DNA of 13,719 nucleotides from UBA922 sp035438805. Lineage in GTDB: Bacteria; Patescibacteriota; Patescibacteriia; Magasanikbacterales; UBA922. The notes below the pieces were generated by a model. The model was not told where the DNA came from, ran no database searches, and saw only the letters and a list, made by a program, of their open reading frames with translations. The stretch covers positions 1-13,719 of the forward strand of contig DAORJA010000023.1 of NCBI GenBank assembly GCA_035438805.1. The letters are read 5' to 3'. The translations under genes were made by a program, and so were the position numbers. Below, piece after piece: positions 1-8,600 of the stretch. Within the stretch, counting starts at the first letter, position 1. Each line of letters begins with the position of its first letter.

Positions 1-99
1 ACTATCTTCAGATAGCAATTTAGACCCGATTGGTTCGGCGTCACGGATGTAGGTCTCGACAATGTATTTGAGAATGGCTTCCTTACGAGGGGTAAGCAT
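1..99 (-). CDS. hrcA: HrcA heat-inducible transcription repressor, N-terminal fragment (cut by window edge)
   Basis: Only the first 33 codons are visible; the frame is open to base 1. The peptide begins MLTPRKEAIL and continues with AEPIGSKLL, which matches the winged-helix start of HrcA (family pattern: LT-R...IL..IV..YI...EP+GS..L). HrcA is the dimeric repressor that binds CIRCE operators and shuts off chaperone genes until heat stress. The ATG at 99-97 is chosen because it begins the conserved Leu-Thr-x-Arg motif and because a CIRCE-like palindrome and a promoter lie directly upstream, the expected arrangement for an autoregulated hrcA. Ribosome binding is unclear: the only purine-rich stretch upstream is GAG inside the operator itself. 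Genes such as grpE, dnaK or dnaJ may follow outside the window, but this cannot be seen. The identification rests on a short peptide plus the operator, which support each other. Confidence 0.88.
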   Translation of the reverse strand, partial: MLTPRKEAILKYIVETYIRDAEPIGSKLLSEDS

Positions 100-100
100 A

Positions 101-127
101 TTATCACTCTTATTATCTGAGTGATAA
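101..127 (-). promoter_or_regulatory. CIRCE-type operator (HrcA binding site)
   Basis: The sequence TTATCACTC (101-109), a 9-nt spacer (110-118) and GAGTGATAA (119-127) form a perfect 9-bp inverted repeat. The classical CIRCE element is TTAGCACTC-N9-GAGTGCTAA. This copy has the same length, spacing and symmetry, with one symmetric change in each arm (G to T at position 4, C to A in the other arm). It ends 1 nt before the hrcA ATG and overlaps the last two bases of the predicted -10 box, so bound HrcA should block RNA polymerase: negative autoregulation. Confidence 0.9.
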
Positions 128-154
128 TATACCATTACAAAAAAGAGGCGTCAA
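126..154 (-). promoter_or_regulatory. sigma70-type promoter of hrcA
   Basis: Read on the minus strand there is a -35 box TTGACG (154-149), a 17-nt spacer (148-132) and a -10 box TATATT (131-126). Both hexamers are close to the consensus and the spacing is ideal. Transcription would begin near 119, giving a leader of about 20 nt that lies almost wholly inside the CIRCE element. The -35 box sits in the loop and stem edge of the terminator that ends the PP2C gene. Confidence 0.8.
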
Positions 155-171
155 GAGCCTCTTTTTTGTAA
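135..171 (-). terminator. Intrinsic terminator of the PP2C gene, symmetric (potentially bidirectional)
   Basis: A perfect 15-bp inverted repeat (135-149 and 157-171) encloses a 7-nt loop (150-156). The core on the minus strand is GAGGC, loop, GCCTC followed by TTTTTT, a classical intrinsic terminator starting 16 nt after the PP2C stop codon. The A-tract on the other arm makes it able to act on plus-strand transcripts too. The hrcA promoter begins inside this structure. Confidence 0.88.
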
Positions 172-186
172 TAAAGTAAATGTTTA

Positions 187-1200
187 TTAGGCAGCTTCTT
201 TTACTGGTTTTTCTACAGAACCACGCTGTTTTTGAGGTATATTAATTTCAAGCAAAACCGCAGTCATATCGTCAGGCTTTGCTCTCAAGTTGCCGTCTTC
301 ATGACCAAACTCGTTACTACGTTTATAGGCAGCTTCCACTAATTTTTTTGTATCAGTAGTCTCACCAATAATACTACTAATTTCATCAGTAGTTAGATTA
401 TCATGAATACCGTCACTGGTTAATAAAAATTTATCTCCAGGAAGAATACCGCGGACAATTACAATATCAACATAATTTGGTCGGACGTTAGTGACGCCAA
501 GAGAGCTGGTAATTACGTTCCTACTTTTACTTTGTGCAAATACATTTTTTCCATCAGGAGTATTATAGTCAGCCCCTGCCCAATGATCTAATTCATCTTC
601 AAAAGATTCTGTTGTAGCATCAACAAAGCTTAGATTATTTACAAAAGCATCTTTTTTACCCTGACGATCCATGGATTCTTGGTATTGTTTATTATGATCA
701 CGTGTTAGTCTACGAAAATTTCCCTTACTTACATGATACAACCTGCTATCACCAACATTCCCGATTACGCCATAAAATTGCTGCGTTTTAGGATCGCGTA
801 AAAATTTAATCACCGTAGCAGTAGTGCCTGGCGCTGTATCGCGTTCATCTTCTTTTAACTTACAAATTTCAGTATGAGCTTCTTGAATTAAAAAACGCAT
901 CTTTTCAATTGCCTCATTTTCGCTTAATTCAAACGGGAGAGACTGAAAACCTTTCTCAAAGATACCTCTTGCAATTTCAGAGGCAATTTTACCACCTTCA
1001 GCACCACTAACACCATCAAAAACTGCATACAGTTGATGTCCTTGATCAGAAATCAAACCATCCTCATTTTCATCATGATTATCACCTTTTCTACTTTCAG
1101 CATTACTCAAAAACTGTGGAATTTCTTTCTTTTCAATTTCTCGTTTATTTTCTGGTCTAGCATTTCCAAATAATCTTCTTAAACCTTCAACAAATGCCAT
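187..1200 (-). CDS. PP2C-family serine/threonine protein phosphatase
   Basis: This 337-residue protein has the PP2C (PPM) signature set: NED at 45-47, FDGVSGAEGG at 61-70 (the DGxxG metal site, Asp62), GTTATV at 125-130, GNVGDSRLY at 147-155, TSDG with Asp263, and DDMTAVL at 310-316. The aspartates that hold the two catalytic Mn/Mg ions are therefore present and the enzyme should be active in removing phosphate from Ser/Thr residues. Before the domain lies a charged N-terminal stretch of about 30 residues, and the segment between TRDHN (166-170) and NVITSSLG (228-235) is longer than usual (about 60 residues). There is no signal peptide or membrane segment, so it is likely cytoplasmic. No partner kinase is visible in the window. 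The start ATG is 33 nt after the SPFH gene; I see no Shine-Dalgarno sequence and no convincing own promoter, so it may depend on read-through of the weak hairpin upstream. Ends before a strong terminator. Confidence 0.92.
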   Translation of the reverse strand: MAFVEGLRRLFGNARPENKREIEKKEIPQFLSNAESRKGDNHDENEDGLISDQGHQLYAVFDGVSGAEGGKIASEIARGIFEKGFQSLPFELSENEAIEKMRFLIQEAHTEICKLKEDERDTAPGTTATVIKFLRDPKTQQFYGVIGNVGDSRLYHVSKGNFRRLTRDHNKQYQESMDRQGKKDAFVNNLSFVDATTESFEDELDHWAGADYNTPDGKNVFAQSKSRNVITSSLGVTNVRPNYVDIVIVRGILPGDKFLLTSDGIHDNLTTDEISSIIGETTDTKKLVEAAYKRSNEFGHEDGNLRAKPDDMTAVLLEINIPQKQRGSVEKPVKEAA

Positions 1201-1212
1201 AGTACGTATGTT

Positions 1213-1242
1213 AAAAAAACAAAACCATCACCTTAGTGATGG
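1213..1242 (-). terminator. Hairpin terminator at the end of the yidC-SPFH unit, stop codon in the loop
   Basis: On the minus strand CCATCAC (1242-1236), loop TAAG (1235-1232) and GTGATGG (1231-1225) form a 7-bp stem, followed by TTTT, a G and seven T (1224-1213). The TAA in the loop is the stop codon of the SPFH gene, and the upstream arm encodes its final His-His. A ribosome ending translation would cover the stem, so termination efficiency may depend on translation; some read-through into the PP2C gene is plausible. Confidence 0.75.
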
Positions 1243-1853
1243 CCCTGATCATCTTTCTTTGGAGCTTCTCCCCCACCACTTGCAGCTGATACCTGAGAAA
1301 TCTCACTAAGAAGAATATTTTCTACATAAATTCCGCGAGGATAGAAGATGCGTTCGAGTTCATTTTTTACTTCAGTTTCTACCGCATCACGTTTGCTTCC
1401 AACCAAATCTTCATAGGTAAACCGGGTCGCAACCATACGCATACGACTGCGGATTGTTGGGCGGATAATTTTTTCTACAAAATCTTCACCAATCGTCTGC
1501 CAAATCATAGGAATCTGGTGGATATCCAATCGGAGGAGAATAGTACCTTCTACAGCAATGCGTTTGTTATCAATCGTGACTGCGGCAATTGGAATGTCCC
1601 CCATTGCCTTCTGATTACCAGTATTGAACTGACGAGAAATGCCGTATTCCAAGGTCTGAGTATTAAAAAGCTTTGCTTTCTGCCAAAAAGGAATTTTGAA
1701 ATGAAGCCCCGGGGTCAATACTTTCTTCAATACCCCTCGACCAAGGTCGTAGACACACGCCACATATCCTGGTGGAACGTAGATAAAGAGTCCCTTGAGG
1801 ACATCTTCCATCACGAATGAATACATGAGTTTATCGAGTGATGAGTCAGCCAT
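1233..1853 (-). CDS. Short SPFH/Band 7 (prohibitin-like) protein
   Basis: This 206-residue protein matches the prohibitin/HflC type of SPFH domain: VPPGYVACVYDLGRGVLKKV at 26-45, LTPGLHFKIPFWQKA at 46-60, then the beta-rich core with VEGTILLRLD (101-110) and RPTIRSRMR (131-139), ending in VKNELERIFYPRGIYVENI (162-180). SPFH proteins form membrane-associated ring assemblies that organise membrane domains and regulate proteases such as FtsH. Two usual parts are missing: there is no clear N-terminal transmembrane helix (only a mildly hydrophobic stretch near 11-26), and the long C-terminal coiled coil that drives ring assembly in prohibitins (usually about 270-300 residues in total) is replaced by a short low-complexity tail ending DDQGHH. 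The gene starts 8 nt after yidC and almost certainly shares its transcript; HflK/HflC are known to associate with YidC and FtsH in E. coli, so a role in membrane protein insertion or quality control is a reasonable inference. The end is natural, since a terminator overlaps the stop codon. Confidence 0.85.
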   Translation of the reverse strand: MADSSLDKLMYSFVMEDVLKGLFIYVPPGYVACVYDLGRGVLKKVLTPGLHFKIPFWQKAKLFNTQTLEYGISRQFNTGNQKAMGDIPIAAVTIDNKRIAVEGTILLRLDIHQIPMIWQTIGEDFVEKIIRPTIRSRMRMVATRFTYEDLVGSKRDAVETEVKNELERIFYPRGIYVENILLSEISQVSAASGGGEAPKKDDQGHH

Positions 1854-1861
1854 ATGAGAGA

Positions 1862-2581
1862 TTAATGATGAGTATCGTGATCTGCCTTCTTTTTTGGCTT
1901 CATTGCGCTATGCAATAAAGGGTTCACTATAGCAGAAAAAACGATAGAAGTCAATACAAAGAGGGATTTTACCATAGGGAGGATCCAGAGCAAATAGAAC
2001 GTTGCTAAGGGAAATAAAATGAAGTACAAGAGGTCTGATTTGGTAGGCGCCTTCTTGTTTCTTCTTACTTCAATATACACTTCAACGAGCATGAGGAGCC
2101 CTACAATTCCCGCCCATACTATATCATGAACTTTTCCTAAATTAAAGCCATAGAACATCACATTAATGGTGCCTGGAAAATCCACCCAGTGATAAAGGTA
2201 TTTAATCAATTTTTCTCCAGTGATCCCTCTCCAAAAAACCTGATACAACAGAACCAAGACCAATAATTGGAAAGCAAGTCCAAGCGTTTTTGCCCATGGG
2301 CGAACTTTGCGAGTTTTGATAAGAGCACGCACATGTTGCTTTCTGAGTACAGGATCAAACTTGAAATCATTACCCATCTTGTCGATCTCGAGCCCTAGCT
2401 CTTCATTTTTGACGCGATTATACTCAGAGATCATATTGAGCGGAAGGAGTATAATACGGAGTCCGATAGTCAAAAGCACCACTGCCCAACCAAGGTTATG
2501 ATCAGTAACATTGTTATACAGCCAAATTAGCACGTTAAAAAGCGGCCGATAGAGAACTTCATTCCAGATGAATCCAAACAT
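1862..2581 (-). CDS. yidC: YidC/Oxa1-family membrane protein insertase (short form)
   Basis: This 239-residue protein has the five-helix layout of the YidC/Oxa1 core: helix about 8-25, a second at 31-49 (GWAVVLLTIGLRIILLPLN) carrying the single groove arginine Arg42, a charged cytoplasmic hairpin about 50-97, then helices near 98-118, 155-172 and 184-222. FYGFNLGKVHD (143-153) resembles the family segment F-GIDL-K that precedes the fourth helix. YidC inserts membrane proteins alone or with SecYEG; the arginine lines the hydrophilic groove that receives client segments. The large periplasmic domain of Gram-negative YidC is absent, as in Gram-positives and CPR bacteria. The tail is basic (MKPKKKADHDTHH), consistent with ribosome contact. 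No lipoprotein signal is seen. A promoter lies directly upstream and the SPFH gene follows 8 nt downstream. The sequence is divergent, with few of the usual residues in the last two helices, but topology and the arginine make the family assignment fairly safe. Confidence 0.85.
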   Translation of the reverse strand: MFGFIWNEVLYRPLFNVLIWLYNNVTDHNLGWAVVLLTIGLRIILLPLNMISEYNRVKNEELGLEIDKMGNDFKFDPVLRKQHVRALIKTRKVRPWAKTLGLAFQLLVLVLLYQVFWRGITGEKLIKYLYHWVDFPGTINVMFYGFNLGKVHDIVWAGIVGLLMLVEVYIEVRRNKKAPTKSDLLYFILFPLATFYLLWILPMVKSLFVLTSIVFSAIVNPLLHSAMKPKKKADHDTHH

Positions 2582-2590
2582 AATAGCTAC

Positions 2591-2620
2591 AGTATAACGC
2601 TAAACAGAGCATAAACGCAA
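2591..2620 (-). promoter_or_regulatory. Promoter of the yidC-SPFH unit, predicted nearly leaderless
   Basis: In the 57-nt gap between the giant gene and yidC, the minus strand shows TTGCGT (2620-2615), an 18-nt spacer and TATACT (2596-2591). The -10 box is near consensus and the -35 box is partial. Transcription would start around 2584, only about 3 nt before the yidC ATG (2581), leaving no room for a Shine-Dalgarno sequence. No terminator for the giant gene is recognisable in the same gap, so read-through may add to expression. Confidence 0.6.
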
Positions 2621-2638
2621 GCAGTCAAAGTGACCGTC

Positions 2639-5600
2639 TCAACGCCTCAGCTTACGCGTCCATGAAAAGATATCTTCCACATTATTCATAATAACCTGGA
2701 ATACAGACTCTTCTTTCTGAGGAGTAAGAATCGTAATTATTTTCGACATTGAAGTATTGCCCCCTGAATCCGTACTTTCGACTGCAAATTGATATACTTG
2801 TCCTGATTCAAAATTTGAAATGACTACAATATGCTTCTTAACATACCCAAGATCGAGTACGGTTGACTGATCAAAAGAACTGGATTCAGCTGCAAATCCT
2901 TTACGATAAAATACACGGCTAGTAGACAACTCATTAGTGTTCCAAGAAATAATAACTTGAATTTTCTCCTTATTCCCTGGAATAATCGATGATTCAGTTT
3001 GTATCTGAAAAATAAGAGGAGCAAGATCAGTTTTACTTGTTGAAAAACCTTTAATCGTCTTACTTATAATATTTCCACTATAATCAGTACCTGAAAGTTC
3101 CACATCATATATAAGTCCAGCTTCAAAATCAGAAACCGTAATCATATGTTCAATAGAAAAATTTGGTTTGGTAAATGTTTTTTTAGCTTCAACATCAAGA
3201 ACACCCGCACGATATGGTATATAGGTAACAAGAGAATTAGTTGGTAATGTGCTTGTCCAAAAGAAAGATGCTTCTTCAGGAGATACAATATCAATTCTAT
3301 GACTATTCACCTCGCTAAATTCCATTTTAGTTTTAAAGGTAAAATCACGTGACTGTGTCTCTGCTCCTGTAGGAGTCCGCGAAATAACATGATAATGATA
3401 TACTGTATCGGGAAGTAGACCGCGTATTTCTACCGAATGTTCATTGGTAGAAATAAGAAAATCTCCAACAGTCTGAGTATAAGTATTATTTGAAGTAAAA
3501 TCATTAGCTGGTGCGTATGCTACCAAAGAATTTGAAAGCTTATCAGTAGTCCATGAAATAGTTGCATAGTTTGAACCTATCTCTGTGACCGGTTGTCCAC
3601 CAATAATCGGAAGAGGTAGTAACGTTGAAAGGTCTTCAATAAATTTATTCTGCTGGGTAAGTGTATTTTCAAGCACAGATACATCTACTTGTGTTGACAA
3701 GGAACGTATAAGATCAGTTGCTTTTTGAATCGACAAAAGAAATATATTTTGTGCATCTTCATCCAATACGCTGCCAGGTGTTGAAGAAACTATAGACTCA
3801 ATGTCAGCAGCAGTAGACAGTGTAGTGAATGTGCCTTCAATAAATGGACTACGATTCCCTGATGAATCAGCAGTACTAATGCGGTAGTAGTACAAAGTTT
3901 CAGGATCAAGCTTAATCAGAGACACACGATGCGATACGCTATCTTGAAGATCGACTGAGGCTTGTCCATAGGTTGTATCCACACCAAATTCAACAATACT
4001 ATCCCCCGCTTCATCACTAGCCCACGTAAGTACAGCTGCATCACTCGTAATATTACCTACTTCTACCGCACGCGACACTGGTGCTGTTCGATCAATTGGA
4101 GTTCCTCCACCCCCACCGGATCGCACTGATGTAGCTGAGCCTTGTGCAGCACCCTCTGCCCGTGCTGTTTCTTCACGAAGCTCAACCTCACTTTCTTCGC
4201 TTAATTGTTCCAAAGTGGTAAAACTATATTCAGTGGAAGTTGTGCTATTTCCACTTGAATCCACTGAGACAACTATATAATAATATTCCGTCGATGTACT
4301 GAGCCCACTGAGAGTAATCGCATGAGCACGATTATACGTAGAGACAGTGTCACTTGTGTCATCATAGATTCCTGACGCTATGCCGTAATGCACTTGCCCA
4401 GTCGCAGCTTCGTCAGTATCCCACTCAATCAGAGCTTCATCATCAGTAATAACACTTGTTGTAACTCCTGTAATTACTGGAGGACTCGAATCGGTAGTAT
4501 CAATCGTAAGTGCAGTAAATTCAATCGCTGAAGAAATATTTCCATTCACATCCATGCTTTTAATACGCAGATAATAAAGTGTACCTGGAAGCAAATCTTC
4601 AAGTTCAAATGGGTGATTCGTATTATAATTGTCATTAGATACAAATGTGCCATAACTATTACTTGTACCATACTCAACTGTCGACGTAGCAGCTTCATTT
4701 GTAATCCACGAAAGATTGATTACACTATCAGACACAGCAACATCATTTTCAGAATCAAAAATAATACTAGGCGCTTCAAGATCTGCTGTCGAAGTAAAGG
4801 TATAATATTCAACAACCCCATCAACAATATTTTTATCCTCAGCCACGCCAGATTTGACATAGTAATAATACGTCGTACCTGGTGTAAGATTTGACACAAT
4901 GACCGAATGGTCGTTCACACTCTCCGCCAATCCTGCAAGTGTTGAACTAGAAAAACTGGGATCTGATGAATAGTGCACATAGGAATCACTAACTTCATCC
5001 GTAGTCCATGTAATCGTCGCCTTCTTATTAATCACATTAGAAACAGCAACATTAGAAATAGAAGGACCAAGTAACGTGGTAAAAGAAAATCCATTGGGTG
5101 CTGAACCTAACATACCTTCATTCCCTTGCGCATCGAATGAACGAACTTGAAAATAATAAGTGGTATTTGGCGCAAGTTCAGTAAGTACTACAGTATGCTT
5201 CCCAAGACCAGATGCCGTATCAAGCATTGATGATACTCCAACGCTTGGTGCATTAGAAAAATCTCCACCTTCTGCTGTAATATAATCGACATATGAATTT
5301 GCTAGTTCATCAGTGTCCCAAGTAATAGTAACACTTTGAGTGCCCACACTCGTGGAAGTGACATTTGTAATAGTAGGAGGAGTTGCATCGCTTCCACCTT
5401 GTCCATCAGGTATATCGCTTATAATTGTAGAATAATTTGAAATATTGTCATTATTATCTTCAGCAACTACTTTATAGTAATAGGTGGTATTAGTATCGAG
5501 ACTATCATCAAGAAAATAATTGACTGAACGATCAGTCTCAGTAGTAAGAACAGAATAAGAAACTCCATTTGTTGAACGATACACCGTATACTGTTTGAAA

Positions 5601-8600
5601 CCCGAGGTAGGGATCGGCACCACACCCCATGCAACAAATTCTCTCCACTCTGAGGTGTCGGAATTGGAAACATCGCGATACACCATATTTTGTGGAATAT
5701 TCGGGGTAGCAACAGATGAAATAGCACCGTTCGAAGATACATTGCCATACGCATCCCGAATTTGATAATACATTGTAGTAGGAAGACCAGAAAAATTCCA
5801 CGTTGAAGTAGTGACATAGGAAACCCAATTTCCTGAACTCGCATTAACGCCATCCGATGATAGATCACTGTCATTCGAAAGCTTCATCATCAATCCTGCA
5901 ACAGAATCATCAGTTACATCAATTATAATTTGATGGGGTGCATTACTACGCGCATCAATACTGAAATCTACCACCGGATCTTTGGTATCAAGAGTGAATA
6001 TGTCTGATTCAACATTACTGCTATTATTTGCAGCTTCATTATCATCTGCTAGCAAACGAATTTTAAAATCAGTGCCATTATAATGATTGTTATACGCAAC
6101 TTTTGGATTCCACGTCATGGTATATGAAGTATATTCAGCTCCAGCAACCGCAAGCGATCCATAGTTGCCAGTCAATGTAGAAGTAGACGCTGTTGACCAG
6201 ACCTCATTCCCGACCGAAGAACAATTACTTGTGCAATATTGTAAATCAACTACTACATATCCAGGAGTGAACCCTGAAGCAGTATCCAAATCACGTACCT
6301 CATATGTGACAGACACAGTTCCATCATTTGATTGGAGAATGGGAGAAGAAGTTACAAAATGGATATCTGGTGGAGCATTTACGACATACGTAAGTGTGGT
6401 GCTTGTAAGAAGTGGTGTATACCTTCCATCACTTTCCAAAAATGCTTGATATTGAATCCATTGATCATTTTCGCCATTATTAAAAATCGAAGGGATATCC
6501 TGATCACCATTCGAATTAGTAAAATACGTAGTATCAGTACCGTCAGGACCAGCCCATGCTGTATAGACTGAATTATTTGCGCTGGTACGTAATTGAAATT
6601 TCACTGCAGTACCTGTGGCAATAGTCGCATTCCACGAAATACCACCCACCACATTTGTAGAATCACCTGCATTGTAGGGTGAGGAAATCAGGCTCCCTGA
6701 GGTAAAATGAAAATAACCAAGAGTGATATCAGAAAGAGAGGGAGTAAAAGAGCTATTAGTGGTACTTAAATTAACCCGATACTGAACATACCGACGATTT
6801 CCAAGCGCACTAATATTTCCTCCATCAGCAACACTTGTCTGCCACGCAGTCCATGTTTCGTCGGGACTTACTACATCTCCTGCTCGAACATCAACACTGA
6901 GTACAGTTCCAAAAGACGTAGAAGATGTAAAATCAATAAGACCAAATCCTGAATTACCACTTGTATCAATTACGGCAGAAGTATAGGACCCTGGCGTATC
7001 GTACGTGAGCACATTAAAACGATAACGAAAAAAATCTGCGCTATTTCCACGCAATACATAAATATCATTATCAGATCCATTGCGGATCATTTGAGCACCC
7101 ACGCCAATAGTACTTTTAGGAGGTTGTCCTAATGTTGTCCAGGAGTTGCCAGAGATAGAATATTTATAAAAATCAGAGGTAGTTCCACGCAATACATAAA
7201 TATCATTATCAGATCCATTGCGGATCATTTGCGAACCTGTCGTCAAGCCTCCCGGTACCACAGTAAGCGTCGTCCAGGAGTTGCCTGAAATGGAGTAGCG
7301 ATAAAAGGCAGTAGTGCCCGATCCTCTAGTTAGATATATCTCATTATCAGAGGCATTTCGGATCATCTTAGCTCCTGTGTTGATACCTCCGGGCGTAGGT
7401 GCAAGAGTGGTCCAGGAGTTGCCTGAAATCGAGTATCGGTAAAATGTGGTTGTTGCACCACCTGCTATGACATAAATATCATTATCAGATCCATTGCGAA
7501 TCATAGCCCCTCCATCATCCACTACTCCAGGAAGTACGGTAAGTGTCGTCCAGGAGTTGCCAGAGATTGAATATCTATAAAAGCTAGTTTGACTGTTGCC
7601 TCGCAACACATAAATATCATTATCAGATCCATTGCGGATCATTTGTGCACCTACGCCGATAGTTCCGGGAGCTGAAGCAAGTGTTGTCCATGAGTTAGTC
7701 GAAATTGAGTATTTATAAAAAGTACTCGTCGAACCACCTCTTAATACATAAATGTCATCATCGGCTCCATTCCGGATCATTTGCGCACCCAAACCAACAG
7801 CACCAGGAACATCAGTAAGATTAGATTGAGTAGAACTAATCCAAGAATTGCCAGATACGGAATAACGATGTAACTTATCACCAAAACTTGCGCCAAAAAC
7901 ATAAATGTCATCATCAGCTCCATTTCGGATCATTTGAGCGCCATAACTTATACTTTCAGGAACTGCTGTAAGTGTGGACCAGGAGTTGCCTGAAATGGAG
8001 TAGCGATAAAAGTTAGAAGTAAAATTGCCCTGCATTACGTAGATATCATTATCAGCTCCATTCCGGAGTATATCCCCTCCTTCAGCCACAGCACCAGGAA
8101 CTGCTGTAAGTGTGGACCAGGAGTTGCCTGAAATGGAGTAGCGATAAAAGCTAGTTTGCCCACCTCCTCTCAGTACATAGATATCATTATCAGAGCTATT
8201 ACGAATCATTTGAGCACCTACACCCACAGTACCTGGGACAACAGTAAGGGTAGTCCAGGAGTTGCCTGAAATGGAGTAGCGATAAAAGCTAGTTTGACTA
8301 TTGCCTCTCAGTACATAGATATCATTATCAGAGCTGTTACGAATCATTTGAGCACCTGCGCCTACAGTACCAGGAACTGCTGTAAGTGTGGCCCAGGAAT
8401 TACCTGAAATGGAGTAGCGATAAAAGCTAGTTTGCCCACCAGCTCTCAACAAATAGATATCATCATCAGCTCCATTCCTGATCATTTGAGTGCCTGCACC
8501 ACCAGATCCTGGAGCAGAACTAAGCGCGGTCCAGGAGTTGCCTGAAATGGAGTAGCGATAGAAGTTCCCACTAATTGCTCTGAATACATATATTTCGTCA

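Noticed and set aside
1233..1260. Frameshift truncating the SPFH protein
   Set aside because: A hairpin terminator overlaps the stop codon and the PP2C gene begins 33 nt later, leaving no remnant of a coiled-coil coding region.
2620..2640. Possible terminator of the giant gene (GTCA...TGAC inverted repeat)
   Set aside because: The stem is only 4 bp and no T-run follows.
2639..2641. TGA read as glycine (Gracilibacteria-type code)
   Set aside because: TGA ends the giant gene at a sensible place, just before a promoter, and no other gene needs TGA as a sense codon.
5467..5874. Open frame of 135 codons on the minus strand inside the giant gene
   Set aside because: It lies in another frame of a long, clearly coding region with recognisable FN3 domains; its translation has no family features.
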